This document shows, piece by piece, positions 1 to 11,400 of a stretch of 64,000 nucleotides of DNA; position 1 is the first letter of the stretch; every line of letters starts with the position of its first letter. The DNA comes from Malus domestica (lineage: Eukaryota; Streptophyta; Magnoliopsida; Rosales; Rosaceae), in assembly GCF_042453785.1 (NCBI RefSeq), contig NC_091675.1, positions 1,066,501-1,130,500 on the forward strand, given 5' to 3'. The notes below the pieces were generated by a model. That model worked only from the letters and a program-made list of their open reading frames with translations. It did not search any database and was not told where the DNA came from. The translations under genes and the position numbers were made by a program.

Positions 1-26
1 CTCACTGCCGACGACGTCGTACTTGA
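1..26 (+). CDS. 3' tip of glycine/cysteine-rich secreted protein gene, copy A (partial)
   Basis: The first bases continue the reading frame of a gene whose other copy lies at 47868-48584. The frame reads His-Cys-Arg-Arg-Arg-Arg-Thr and then stops at TGA (24-26). In the other copy this codon is GGA and eight more residues follow. Only the tail is in the window, so nothing can be said about the rest. The match with copy B continues through the 3' flank, which marks a segmental duplication rather than a chance similarity. Confidence 0.6.
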
Positions 27-1502
27 TCATCACTGGCAAATGTTTGATGTTTCCGAATTAATTAAGGCGCCATTAATTTCTAACAGTCACATTAATCCCG
101 AAGCACATATTACCCAATTAGTCGACCGATCGATGATTAAGCAAGGCTGATGGATTAAGGATTTATTATAGTTAAATTGTTCTCTATCTGTTGTTTGCGC
201 TTCCATTCACCTTTTTTCTGTTTTTTTTTTCTTTTCATTCAACCTTTTTTCGTTGTTCAATTTTATGTGCCCTATGTATATTCTGCATGCATGCATGCAT
301 GCAATGTTTTACGTGGTAATGACTCAAGAGAATATCGTTCAATTTATTGTGTTTTTTTATGTCAAATTATGGTCAGCTTTGACAATACAAATAAATGTAA
401 TGCTAGAGAGATTATCTATTTAAGTTATATTTTGCATATCATATGACATGATTGTTAATGTCGGTCCATTTGTTGAAGAGATAAATTTTATGTGCAACCA
501 GTTCTATGATTTGTGTAGAATATCTAATAAGAAGATATATACGTGTGGAAACAAATTAAAGGAATATATAAACAGTCCAATTTAGTTTGTAAGAGGCAAA
601 GCTGAAAATCGAACCAATCTAGGCCAAATTCCATCTATTCAATTTTTTTGGGGTAATGCTAGGGACACCAAAATTTTTAAAGCAGATGATGTGGTTGTAG
701 TCTTGTAGATGATTGGATTAAAAATCAAGTGTCAATTGACGTATTTGTTTCTTATTAGTGACACATCAATTTGGGTTACAAATTTAGTTTAAAATCTTGG
801 TCTCCCTAGCATTATCTTTTTTTTTTTTGTTCGGTTTGATTTTGTTCACTGATGTGCTTGTTCAAATGTTAATTTACCCCAACTTGCCATGCAGTTTTGG
901 GCTGTTAGAGCGTCGTGCTCTTCTCTTTAGACTCAAGTTCCAATCTTATTCACCATAAATTATGAGGTCGTTTTTTTTTTTAAACTAAAATCTTGTTTGA
1001 TAACTACTTTAAAAAAATAAAAAATGAAAAAAAAAAAAACTGAAAGCTACTTCTTGAGTTTTCAAAATTTGACCTTGAGTTTTTACAACTGAAAATTGAA
1101 AACAAAATGATTATCAAACAATGCCTAAATTAGACTTACCCATTGTGTTTATGCAATCAGAGTTAAAATGGGCTTTCAACAAATTGAAACAAGATTGGGC
1201 TTCTTAACGCTACGAGCCTAACAAGCCCAATGGATCCGCATAAAATTGTTCGTTCTTTTATTTTATTTTTTTAAGTAAAAGAAAAGAGAGCAAAGAACAG
1301 CTGTACATAAACTAATACAAAAAAAGAATAAAATGAATAGTAGAAGCTAGCATCTAATTAAAGTTAAAGAAAGAAAGGTAATCGCACCACGACGGCGGCG
1401 ACGTGGCGGTCCATTAACGGAAAATAACAGACAAATCAGCCTCTAGATTAAGGTCTTGAAGCACAACTTTGAAAAATCGAGACTACCTACAGCTGAGCTG
1501 CA
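27..1502. other. 3' flank of copy A and upstream region of SH3P2 copy 1
   Basis: No convincing gene. The stretch is paralogous to 48585-50216 over nearly its whole length, with small indels and one 154-bp MITE present only in the second copy. It contains a MITE (652-815), homopolymer tracts and, near 1380-1440, a GC-richer patch rich in CGG/CGA that probably belongs to the SH3P2 promoter and 5' leader. The short ORF at 177-446 is T-rich and not coding-like. Confidence 0.6.
652..815. mobile_element. MITE with ~20-bp terminal inverted repeats (block A)
   Basis: The ends are inverted repeats: TAATGCTAGGGACACCAAAA on the left and, read on the minus strand, TAATGCTAGGGAGACCAAGA on the right. The element is about 160 bp with no coding capacity. 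It also sits in the paralogous block at 49181-49343, so it was present before the duplication. Confidence 0.7.
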
Positions 1503-4111
1503 ATGGAGGCAATCAGGAAGCTCAGAGATCAGGTCGCCAAGCAACAGCAGGTACTCTCTATCTCTCTCTCTTCGTGTTTGATGGAATTTACATCTGTTTC
1601 CGAATTTGTATTTCTGTATGGATTTTGATATGAACATAAGCTGCGTTAATTGTGAGATTGCGAGATTGCTTATCAGATTTATAATTTTAAAGGTGTGCTA
1701 TCAATCAATTTAGTTCCAGTATAATAATAATGATTATAATTGTTGAATTGAATTGAATCGAAACGAATTGAATTGAATCGAATCGAGTTGAATTGAATTG
1801 AATCGAATCGAATTTCACTATTTCTGAGCTGTTTGGGGATGTGTTGGAGTGTACTGTTGGTGAATTTGTAAAATTTTGAACCAGGTGTTGCTGATTACTT
1901 AATCATTTTATCAGGATTTAAGTCAATGCTTAATTTTTACTTTTTCTGAAAACTTCAAGTGGAAATTACATCTAATTCAATGTTTTATGCTTCATTGATG
2001 CGTAGCCTTAGTCGAAGGTTTATCGAGCTTGCTTTTCATTTATTGTAACACTGTCAGGCTGTATTCAAACAATTTTCTGGTGGCATATTTGGGGGATCGG
2101 ATAATGTTGCCGCAGATGAAAATGAATTCCAACAGCATCAGAAAATCGAGAAGTTGTACATATCAACTCGTGCTGCCAAGGTTGCTACTCATTTCTGTCT
2201 GTTCATTCAGTTATTATGACATCACAATACTTTTGTTACCTGTATCTTAATCTACTTTGTTTTATTTGACAGCATTACCAAAAGGAAATCGTCCGTGGTG
2301 TGGAAGGTTATGTTGTTGCTGGTTCAAAGCAAGTTGAAATAGGTGCGTTGCTTGATATGCGTTGTCCTTTTTTTGGGAGTTTGGATATGAATTCGTGTGA
2401 GTTTTATCAGTTAGTTTATATAATACTATTTCAACAGGTACCAAATTATCAGAAGATAGCAGGAAATATGGTGCTGAAAAAACTTGCACCAGTGGTAACA
2501 CATTGTCGAGAGCTGCACTGAGTTTTGGAAGAGCCCGTGCCCAAATGGAAAAGGAGCGTGGACTTCTACTGAAAGCTCTTGGCACGCAGGTTTAAATCAA
2601 ATTTTTGTGTCCATTTGATTATTTCGAAATAAATTTACAGCAAAAAATTGTTTCCATTACCACGCCATGGTTCAAGAACTGGACTACAATTCTGTGTTTT
2701 TATGCATCATATGACAAAGTGGTAGGTTGCAGAGCCTTTGAGAGCAATGGTAATGGGAGCGCCCTTGGAGGATGCTCGACATCTTGCTCAACGATATGCT
2801 AGAATGCGGCAAGATGCTGAAGCTCAGGTATGTGCACAGTTTCTTCAGTTTTTTACCAATGTTTTCCTACATTGAATTTATATCTTCCATAGTGCCTGTA
2901 TTTTTCTAGGTGAGCTGCTTCTTTTGCTTTTACCAATTCTTGTTCTACTACATTGAATTTTTATGAAAAATCTTAAGATGTTTCTAATATAAACGAGTTG
3001 AGAAGCTTTTTTTTTATTGGTAACTTGGAACTTGTTTTTTTTTTTTTAACTCCGTGAGCTTTGTCTATGTATACTAACACTTGCACCTAGATAGGCTATA
3101 GATGTTTCCAGACGCCAAGCCAAAGTACGGGAATCTGCAGGTAATGCTGATATTATCATGAAACTAGAAGCTGCTGAAGCCAAGCTTCAGGAGCTACAGT
3201 CTAACGTTGCAATATTGGGAAAAGAAGCTGGTGCAGCAATGGCTGCTGTTGAAGGTCAACAACAAAGATTGACTCTTCAGCGGCTTCTTGTGATGGTAAA
3301 GCACTTCCTTTCCCTTCCTGTTGAAGCATTGAGGCTTTGGCCTGTTCTAGTTACAAGATTGAAAGAAAATTAATTCTGTAAGTTTGTCAATTTCCGTCTC
3401 CATTCAAGGTTGAAGCAGAGCGCAATTATCATCAGAACGTTCTTCAGATACTTGACCAGCTTGAAGGCGAGGTATGAAATATCCTGGAATCTTCCTTATC
3501 GGCAAGACAATTTTTCCAATTCATTAGGTTGTATATTATTCTAGTGTCTTGTGACTTTAAGCAGTGATGATTGACACTATTTGTTGGGACAGATGTTGTC
3601 AGAAAACCAGCGAATTGAAGCATCGCCTAGTCCAGCTACAGAGACATCTATGCCTCCGCCACAATCATATGAGGATCTGGGACATAGCTTTGCTTCTGAA
3701 GCCTATGATGAATTGACAGACACAAGGGACTATTTCTTAGGAGAGGTAACTTTATGCTAAATGTGGTTGTAGCTGAGTTTTCGTATGTTTAACTCTTTAG
3801 TTTCTACTAATTGCTCCTTTTCGCCTACTGCAGGTTGTGTACACATTTCAAGCTGTAACTGATGTGGAGTTAAGCTTGTCTTTTGGGGATTATGTCGTTG
3901 TCCGGAAGGTTCTGCAATCTTTCATGCTTCATACTTCAATCTAATTTTCATGTTTTGATTATTTCTCTCGTATTGAGATTATGCTCTTGAGCAGGTATCA
4001 AATAATGGTTGGGCTGAAGGTGAATGCAAGGGAAAAGCCGGGTGGTTTCCATTTAATTACATCGAAATGCGGGACCGTGCGCTTGCGAGCAAGGTGGCTG
4101 CAGTATTTTAA
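1503..4111 (+). CDS. SH3P2: SH3 domain-containing protein 2-like (BAR + SH3), copy 1
   Basis: Ten exons joined by GT-AG introns: 1503-1550, 2058-2180, 2273-2342, 2438-2589, 2726-2827, 3095-3295, 3409-3471, 3593-3745, 3834-3908, 3995-4111. They give 1104 bases, 367 residues plus stop, the family's usual length (about 368 in Arabidopsis, from memory). Residues 1-270 match the BAR region, with blocks LYISTRAAKHYQ, VEIGTKLSEDSRKYG and APLEDARHLAQRY. A Pro-rich linker holds SMPPP. Residues 305-365 form an SH3 domain with ELSLSFGDYVVV, NGWAEGE and GWFPFNYIE. Family members bind phosphoinositides and ubiquitin and act at clathrin-coated vesicles, autophagosomes and the cell plate. Intron 4 is shortened beside its acceptor compared with copy 2. 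Residue P before SYEDLG in copy 2 is Q here. The start MEAIRKLRDQ lacks a few residues usual after MEAIRK. Confidence 0.9.
1736..1812. repeat. GAATT/GAATC pentanucleotide microsatellite in SH3P2 intron 1
   Basis: Around fifteen imperfect GAATT/GAATC units lie in the first intron of SH3P2 copy 1. The paralogous intron at about 50452-50481 holds only five or six units, so the array changed length after the duplication. Confidence 0.85.
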
Positions 4112-4468
4112 ATCTTTTGGTTTCCTGTTTAGTTGGCTTGTGTTTGTGTTTGTGTTTCTGCTCTGAGATTTTACCTAGTAGCACATGGATATAAAATAAT
4201 ATGTTTGAGACTTTTTTTTTTTTTTTTTTCCTTGAGAAACCTCGACGACTTTTTTTCGAGACTTAAAAAACGTTTTCAAGTTTAAAAAATCGAAACTTAA
4301 AAAACCGTTTTTGAGTCATGTTCCTGAAAATTGATTTTAAGAATAATAAAAGTTTTTTTTAGTAAGATACCAAACGTGGCCTTTTGTAACTGGATAAGTG
4401 CTCGAATAACATCTTCAAAATACAATTGATCCAACAGATATAACAAGGAAGCTCAAAGGTTATTCTGG
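4112..4468. other. 3' flank of SH3P2 copy 1
   Basis: The first ~90 bases match the 3' UTR region after copy 2 (52945 onward). After about 4200 the two copies part. T- and A-rich tracts follow. No gene seen. Confidence 0.5.
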
Positions 4469-4476
4469 CTAAAAAC

Positions 4477-6955
4477 TAGGTCTGGCAAACGGGTCGTGTC
4501 TGTCGTGTTCGTGTCATTTTCGTGTAACACCTGTTATCTTAACGGGTCGTGTCGTGTCTCACCCGTTATCTTAACCTGTTATGACCCGTTAAGAAAAATA
4601 TATATTTTTTCTTAAATTTGCACATACCACACATTGCCACATAAATATTACTTCAAAACATTAAAACACATTTGTCGTTTAAGTACTACATCTACACTTG
4701 AAAATAAGAGCCTAATAAACAAACATTCATACACTACTAGTCTATTACAAAATGTTAAATGTGCAAGGATATGCAAAATGAAAGAGTTTTTGTTTTCAAG
4801 GTTGTGAAGCCTTTCTCAAAAGTTTAAACCTTGCCAATGGAACTCAAAGCTTGCATGTTATTCCTTTTACAAAATCCTCAATTTTCATTGATCATCATGA
4901 TATAAGATTTTGTGGTATCCACTTCTGTAAATATTTTAAATTGACGATCAAATTAGGTCATTGTATTCATATAAGATCAAGGAGTGTAGCTGTAAAAAAT
5001 CATCAAAATCGGAGTTAAAATAACCGTTAAATCGTGATTTTTCGTTTATAACCGTCGAAAAGTTTTGTCTCGTTACTTGATATATGAATGTTTTTTTTTT
5101 TCAATTTTTGGCGTATGCGATCTCAAAGTATATACAAACATGTTTGACGGTTTGATCACTGAAACTAGTTTCTTAGAATGTGTATCACATCAAAACAATA
5201 GATTCACTAACACTTAAAAGTTTATTGGTACTTTCATTAAGTATAACATAATATTTTGTGGTATCCACTAGTGTAAATATTTTAAATTGAAGATTAAATT
5301 CATTCATTGTATTCATATAGGGTCAAGAAGTGTAGATGTAAAAAATCATCAAAATCGGAGTTAAAATCACCGTTAAATCGTGATTTTTCATTGATAACCA
5401 TTGAAAAGTTTTGTCCTGTTACTTGATCTCTGAATGTTTGTTTTTTGCGATTTTTGGTGTATGCGATCTTGAAGCATATACAAACAAATTTGACGGTTTG
5501 ATCGTTGAAATTAGTTTCGTAGAATGCATATCTCATCAAAACGATAAATTTACTAATACTTAGAGTTTATTCATACTTTCATTAAGTATAACATACTAGT
5601 GTAACTATTTTAAATTGAAAATCAAATTCATTCATTGTATTCATATAAAATCAAGGAGTGTAGCTGTAAAAAATATCAAAATCGAAGTTAAAATAACTGT
5701 TAAATAGTGATTTTTCGTTTAAAATCGTCGAAAAGTTTTATCCATTACTTAATCTCCGAATGTTTGTATTTTGTGATTTTTGGTGTATACGATTTCGAAG
5801 CATATACAAACAAGTTTGACGGTTGGATTGTTGAAATTAGTTTCGTAGGATGCGTATCCCATCAAAACGATAGATTCACTAACATTTAGAGTTTATTTAT
5901 ATTTTCATTAAGTATGACACAAGATTTGTGGTATCCACTAGTGTAAATATTTTAAATTGAAGATCAAATTGATTCATTACATTCATATAGGATCAAGGAG
6001 TGTAGCTCTAAAAAATAATCAAAATCGGAGTTAAAATAACCGTTAAATAGTGATTTTTTGTTTTATAATCGTCGAAAAGTTTTATCCATTACTTGATCTC
6101 TAAATGTTTGTTTTTTGCAATTTTTGGCGTATGCGATCTCGAACTATATACAAACATGTTTGACGGTTGGATCGTTGAAACTAGTTTCGTATAATGCATA
6201 TCCTATCAAAACAATAGATTCACTAACACTTAAAAGAGTTTATTAATATTTTCTAGTGTAAATATTTTAAATTGAAGATTGAATTCATTCGTTGTATTCA
6301 TATAGGGTCAAGGAGTGTAGCTGTAAAAAAATAATCAAAATCGGAGTTAAAATAACCGTTAAATCGTGATTTTTCGTTTTATAACCGTCGAAAAGTTTTG
6401 TCCCGTTACTTGATATCTAAATGTTTGTTTTTTGCGATTTTTTGCTGATGCGATCTCGAAGCATATACAAACAAGTTTGACGGTTGGATTGTTGAAATTA
6501 GTTTCGTAGAATTTGTATCCCATCAAGTTCAATGATATATATATATATATATATATATTAAGTAGATTTAAATTTATTTATTTTGTACGTATAACACTTA
6601 AGAAATTGAATGGTATGTATATTTAAGCCGATCCAATGGTCACCAATTTTTAAAATTTAATTTAATATATATATAATTTTTATAATTTTTAGGGGTATAA
6701 AATTGTTAAATTAATATATATAATTATTATAGTATTTTTTAGGGTTATATAATTATAAAATTAATATTTTGCTTATCTTGTATCGTGTTACCCACGTGTA
6801 TATCCGAACCAACCCGTTATCTTAACACGTGCTTATCGGGTTACCTGATAACGACCCAATTCGTTATTGTATCGACCCGAACACCTGTTAATTTCGTGTC
6901 GTGTCGTGTCGTGTCGTGTCGGATTATTGGGTCGTGTCAGGAATTGCCAGGCCTA
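4477..6955. mobile_element. hAT-like non-autonomous element filled with tandem repeats
   Basis: Ends are TAGGTCTGGCAA on the left and TTGCCAGGCCTA on the right, an imperfect terminal inverted repeat. Both are flanked by the same 8-bp target duplication CTAAAAAC (4469-4476 and 6956-6963), as expected for hAT transposons. The subterminal parts are rich in the motif GTCGTGTCGTGT. The interior is a tandem array (4900-6535) and no transposase is visible. The left edge of the giant inverted repeat falls inside this element. A related element with similar ends lies at 53950-54817. Confidence 0.8.
4900..6535. repeat. ~340-bp satellite-like tandem array (five units)
   Basis: The anchor TGTAAATATTTTAAATTGA recurs (one copy has a single-base variant) near 4926, 5271, 5598, 5942 and 6247, a spacing of about 305-345 bases. 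Each unit also carries AAAATCGGAGTTAAAAT, AACCGTCGAAAAGTTTT and CAAACAAGTTTGACGGTT variants. The units have diverged, so the array is not recent. More units lie at 8095-8600 and, inverted, at about 31620-33148. Confidence 0.85.
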
Positions 6956-6963
6956 CTAAAAAC

Positions 6964-7430
6964 CTTATAGCAAACCCTAGAATTCTCTAAGAAGAAAGAA
7001 AGTAAATCTTTTGGCAGCAAAATGAATTTGCCGAGTCAACTAGGCTATTGGAGCTGGTATACTCGACGTTGTAAATTTGTAACCGTCATTTTTGGTTCTC
7101 ACTTTCTCTCTCCAATCCATTTCAACAAAAGGAATTTGCCTAGTCAACTAGGCTCTTAGAGCTCTTATACTCGACGTTGTAACTGTCACTATTGCTTCTC
7201 TATCTCTCTCTCTCCAATCTGGCAATCTCTCCCATTCCATCTTTGAGAAAAAAGACTCTCTCTCATCTCTCCCATTTCCTCTCATAGAATAAGCTCTCAA
7301 CGATTGGAGAATAAGCTCTCAAGGCTCAGAGAACGGCCCTCAAATCCTTTGCGTCTTAGTTTACTGGAATTTTTTTCGATATATTTCGTCACTCTTCCGG
7401 TCTTTGTGTTCTTATCTGCTCTAGATCATA
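6964..7430. other. Unrecognised arm segment with pyrimidine-rich tracts
   Basis: Two similar sub-segments, each with ATACTCGACGTTGTA and a CTCTCTCCAATC tract, follow one another. The segment recurs at 9027-9450 in the tandem copy and inverted near 30790-31180. I see no gene in it. Confidence 0.5.
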
Positions 7431-7930
7431 TATCTATATTATAGTTTCTGAAATTTGATTTGTTCGAATAGGTTTGCTATTTCTTGGTGCGTTTGATTGT
7501 GAAATTTAATTTGTTTAGTTCAATTGTTCAACTACTATTCTTGGTGCGTTTCATTTTGAAATTTCATTTGTTCGAGTAGGTTAACTATTTCTTGGTGCGT
7601 TTCATTCTGAAATTTCATCTGTTTGACTAGGTTTGCTATCTCTTGGTGCATTTGATTCTAAATTTCATTTGCTCAACTAGGTTTGCTATTTCTTGGTGCT
7701 TTTGATTCTGAAATTTGATTTGTTCAGTTCAATTGTTCGACTAGGTTTGCTATTTCTTGGTGCATTTCATTCTGAAATTTCATTTGTTTGACTAGGTTTG
7801 CTATCTCTTGGTGTGTTTTATTATGAATTTCATTTGTTCGACTAGGTTTGCTATTTCTTAATGCGCTTGATTGTGAAATTTGATTTGTTTAGTTTAATTG
7901 TTCGACTAGATTTGCTATTTCTTGGTGAGT
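7430..7930. repeat. ~55-bp minisatellite (first copy)
   Basis: Eight to nine imperfect units built on CTAGGTTTGCTATTTCTTGG, TGCGTTTGATTCTGAAATTT and CATTTGTTCGA. The same array recurs at 9470-9950 and inverted at about 30255-30740. The last unit runs into a short open frame (7861-8094) that is itself repeated. Confidence 0.85.
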
Positions 7931-8094
7931 GCAATGTCTCTACAAATTCCCGTGAAGACATATCTCTACAGAGGCAAGATTCACAGAAAAGTGTATTGTT
8001 GAAACTACCTCTTCCACAACGCAAGGTGTATCCAAATAATTTGTTTAAGGAGACGGAGGTTGGGGCTTACACTCGAGAAAAACGAGCAAACTAA

Positions 8095-10109
8095 ATCGTG
8101 ATTTTTTGTTTATAACCGTCGAAAAGTTTTGTCTCGTTCATTGATCTCTGAATGTTTGTTTTTTGCGATTTTTGGTGTATGCGATCTCGAAGCATATACA
8201 AATAAGTTTGACAGTTGGATTGTTAAAATTAGTTTTGTAGGATGCGTATCCCATCAAAACGATAGATTCACTAACACTTAGAGTTTATTTATACTTTCAT
8301 CAAGTATAACATAAGATTGTGTGGTATCCATTAGTGTAAATATTTTAAATTGAAGATCAAATTCATTCATTGTATTCATATAGGATCGAGGAGTGTAGCT
8401 ATAAAAAATAATCAAAATCGGAGTTAAAATAACCGTTAAATCGTGATTTTTCGTTTTATAATCGTCGAAAAGTTTTATCCCGTTACTTGATCTCTGAATG
8501 TTTGTTTTTTGCGATTTTTTGCTGATGCGATCTCGAAGCATATACAAACAAGTTTGACGGTTGGATTGTTGAAATTAGTTTTGTAGAATTCGTATCCCAT
8601 CAAGTTCAATGGTATATATATATTTATTAAGTAGATTTAAATTTATTTATTATGTACGTATAACACTTAAGAAATTGAATGGTATGTATATTTAAGCCGA
8701 TCAAATGATCACCAATTTTTAAAATTTAATTTAATATATATATATAATTTTTATAATTTTTAGGGGTATAAAATTGTTAAATTAATATATATATATAATT
8801 ATTATAGTATTTTTTAGGGTTATATAATTATAAAATTAATATTTTGCTTATTGTGTATCGTATTACCTACGTGTATCCGAACCAACCCGTTATCTTAACA
8901 GGTGCTTATTGGGTTACCCGATAATGACCCAATTCGTTATTGTGTCGACCCGAACACCTGTTAATTTCGTGTTGTGTCGTGTCGGGTTATTGGGTCGTGT
9001 CAGGAATTGCCAGGCCTACTAAAAACCTTCTAGCAAACCCTAGAATTCTCTAAGAAGAAAAAGAGTAAATCTTTTGGCAACAAAATGAATTTGCCTAATC
9101 AATTGGAGCTGGTATACTCGACGTTGTACATTTGTAACCATCACTTTTGGTTCTCACGTTCTCTCTCCAATCCATTTCAACAAAAGAAATTTGCCTAGTC
9201 AGCTAGGCTCTTGGAGCTCTTATACTCGACGTTGTAACCGTCACTATTGCTTTTCTCTCTCTCTCCAATTTGGCAATCTCTCCCATTCCATCTTTGAGAA
9301 AAAAGACTCTCTCATCTCTCCCATTTCCTCTCATAGAATAAGCTCTCAACGATTGGAGAATAAGCTCTCATTAGTTTACTTGAATTTTTTTCGATAGATT
9401 TCGTCTCTCTTCCGGTCTTTGTATTCTTATTTGATCTGGATCATATATCTATATTATAGTTTCTGAAATTTGATTTGTTCGAATAGGTTTGCTATTTCTT
9501 GGTGCGTTTGATTATGAAATTTAATTTGTTTAGTTCAATTGTTCAACTACTATTCTTGGTGCGTTTCATTTTGAAATTTCATTTGTTCGAGTAGGTTAAC
9601 TATTTCTTGGTGCGTTTCATTCTGAAATTTCATCTGTTTAACTAGGTTTGCTATCTCTTGGTGCATTTGATTCTAAATTTCATTTGCTTGACTAGGTTTG
9701 CTATTTCTTGGTGCTTTTGATTCTGAAATTTGATTTGTTCAATTCAATTGTTCAACTAGGTTTGCTATTTCTTGGTGCATTTCATTCTGAAATTTCATTT
9801 GTCTGACGAGGTTTGCTATCTCTTGGTGTGTTTTATTATGAATTTCATTTGTTCGACTAGGTTTGCTATTTCTTAATGCGCTTGATTGTGAAATTTGATT
9901 TGTTTAGTTTAATTGTTCGACTAGATTTGCTATTTCTTGGTGAGTGCAATGTCTCTACAAATTCCCGTGAAGACATATCTCTACAGAGGCAAGATTCACA
10001 GAAAAGTGTATTGTTGAAACTACCTCTTCCACAACGCAAGGTGTATCCAAATAATTTGTTTAAGGAGACGGAGGTTGGGGCTTACACTCGAGAAAAACGA
10101 GCAAACTAA
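8095..10109 (+). repeat. Second unit of a ~2-kb tandem duplication in the left arm
   Basis: The 77-codon frame at 7861-8094 recurs identically at 9876-10109, 2015 bases on. The unit comprises a piece of the 340-bp satellite, the right end of the hAT-like element (to 9018, again followed by CTAAAAAC), the pyrimidine-rich segment and the minisatellite. The right arm has only one copy (30095-32110 inverted), so the unit was gained on the left or lost on the right. Confidence 0.85.
9470..9950. repeat. ~55-bp minisatellite (second copy)
   Basis: This is the duplicate of the array at 7430-7930, with the same unit order and a few substitutions. Confidence 0.85.
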
Positions 10110-11165
10110 AGCTTGAGGAGTTGGAGGACTCAGAGGAGTCCAAGGATTCAGAGGAGTCGGAGCTTAGGCGATCATTCTGCTGTGAGGAGCTAACTTTCAG
10201 AATGATCGCCTAACCTCCGAATCTTTCGAGTCCTCCGAGTCCTCTAAGTCCTCGGGCTCCTCAAGCTTTAGTTTCGCAAGCCCCAACCTCCGTCTCCTGA
10301 AAAAAATTAATTCTTTGGATACACCCATTATTATTAGCCCATTGTGAGACTCTTAACGAATCGGAGAAAAATCTCTCAACGATCGGAGAATCGCCCTCTG
10401 ATCCTCTAATCCTCTGCGTCTTAGTTTACTTGAAGCGCTTTCGGTTGATTCCATCTCTCTTTTCGATCTTTGGGTTCTTATACGATCCAAGCGGATAAGA
10501 ACCCAAAGATCGAAATAGAGACATAATGTACCAAAAAACGCTTCAAGTAAACTAAGATGCAGAGGATCAGAGAGCGATTCTCTTAGCATTGAGAGTTTTT
10601 TCTCCGATCGTTGAAAGTCAAAGATATTATTGTTTCTAAGGGGGTGGAGGAGTACACTGTGTCTCACAATGGGATAACAACAATAGATGTATACATAGAA
10701 TTTTTTTCAAGAGACGGAGGTTGGGGCTTACCTTATGAAGCATAGCAAACTGAAGCTTGAGGAACCGGAGGACTCAGAGGATTCAGAGTTAGACGATCAT
10801 TCTGAAAGTTACCTCCCCAGAGCACAATGATCACCTAAGATCCGACTCCTTCGAGTCCTTTGACACCTCTGAGTCCTCCAGTTCCTCAAGCTTTAGTTTG
10901 CTCTTCTTCTCGAGGGTAAGCCCCAACCTCCGTCTCCTTAAATAAATTATTTGGATACACCTTGTGTTGTGAATGAGGTAGTTTCAACAATACACTCCTC
11001 TATGAATCTTGCCTCTGTAAAGAGATGTCTTCACGAGAAGTTTGCAGAGACATTACACTCACCAAGAAATAGCAAATCTAGTGGAACAATTGATCGCCTA
11101 AATTCTGACTCCTCCGAGTCCTTGGACTCCTCTAAGTCCTCCAACTCCTTAAGCTTTAGTTTCCA
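10063..11165. repeat. Chain of three small hairpins plus inverted end segment, left arm
   Basis: The boundary motif GGAGACGGAGGTTGGGGCTT alternates in orientation near 10069 (+), 10281 (-), 10709 (+) and 10919 (-). Hairpins are centred near 10187, 10490 and 10823. The stem of the first reads, in one frame, KLEELEDSEESKDSEESEL, an acidic coding-like repeat. The piece 10951-11160 is the inverse of about 9930-10150. A mirror copy lies at 29039-30141. Confidence 0.8.
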
Positions 11166-11169
11166 TTGG

Positions 11170-11400
11170 GCGATGTGACAGAGAAGATGAGTGAGAAGAA
11201 AGAGGCAGAGTTACAGAGAAAGGGAAAGAAGAGAGAAAAGAATATGCGGCAGGGAAGGGAAAAAAAAAGGGAAATAAAGGAGAGAGAGGAAGATTGGAGA
11301 AGAAAAAGAGAGAGAAATGGGAGAGAATGATACAAGAAAAGAAGAGGGAGAGAAAGAAGATGAGGCTGGGGAGAAAAAAAGGAGGATAAAACAAATACAA
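11170..11400. repeat. GA-rich low-complexity tract, left arm
   Basis: Almost pure purine on the plus strand (GAGAGGAAG-type words). The long minus-strand frame here (11149-11412) is Phe/Leu/Ser-rich and arises from the composition. The mirror copy is at 28803-29035 and a third copy at 33149-33330. Confidence 0.8.

Noticed and set aside
2262-2585. 107-codon minus-strand frame in SH3P2, and its paralogue at 50916-51239
   Set aside because: Antisense of exons 3-4 and intron; conserved only because the exons are duplicated.
4900-6535. CRISPR-like reading of the spaced repeats
   Set aside because: Units are ~340 bp, diverged and without unique spacers, in a plant genome; it is a satellite array.
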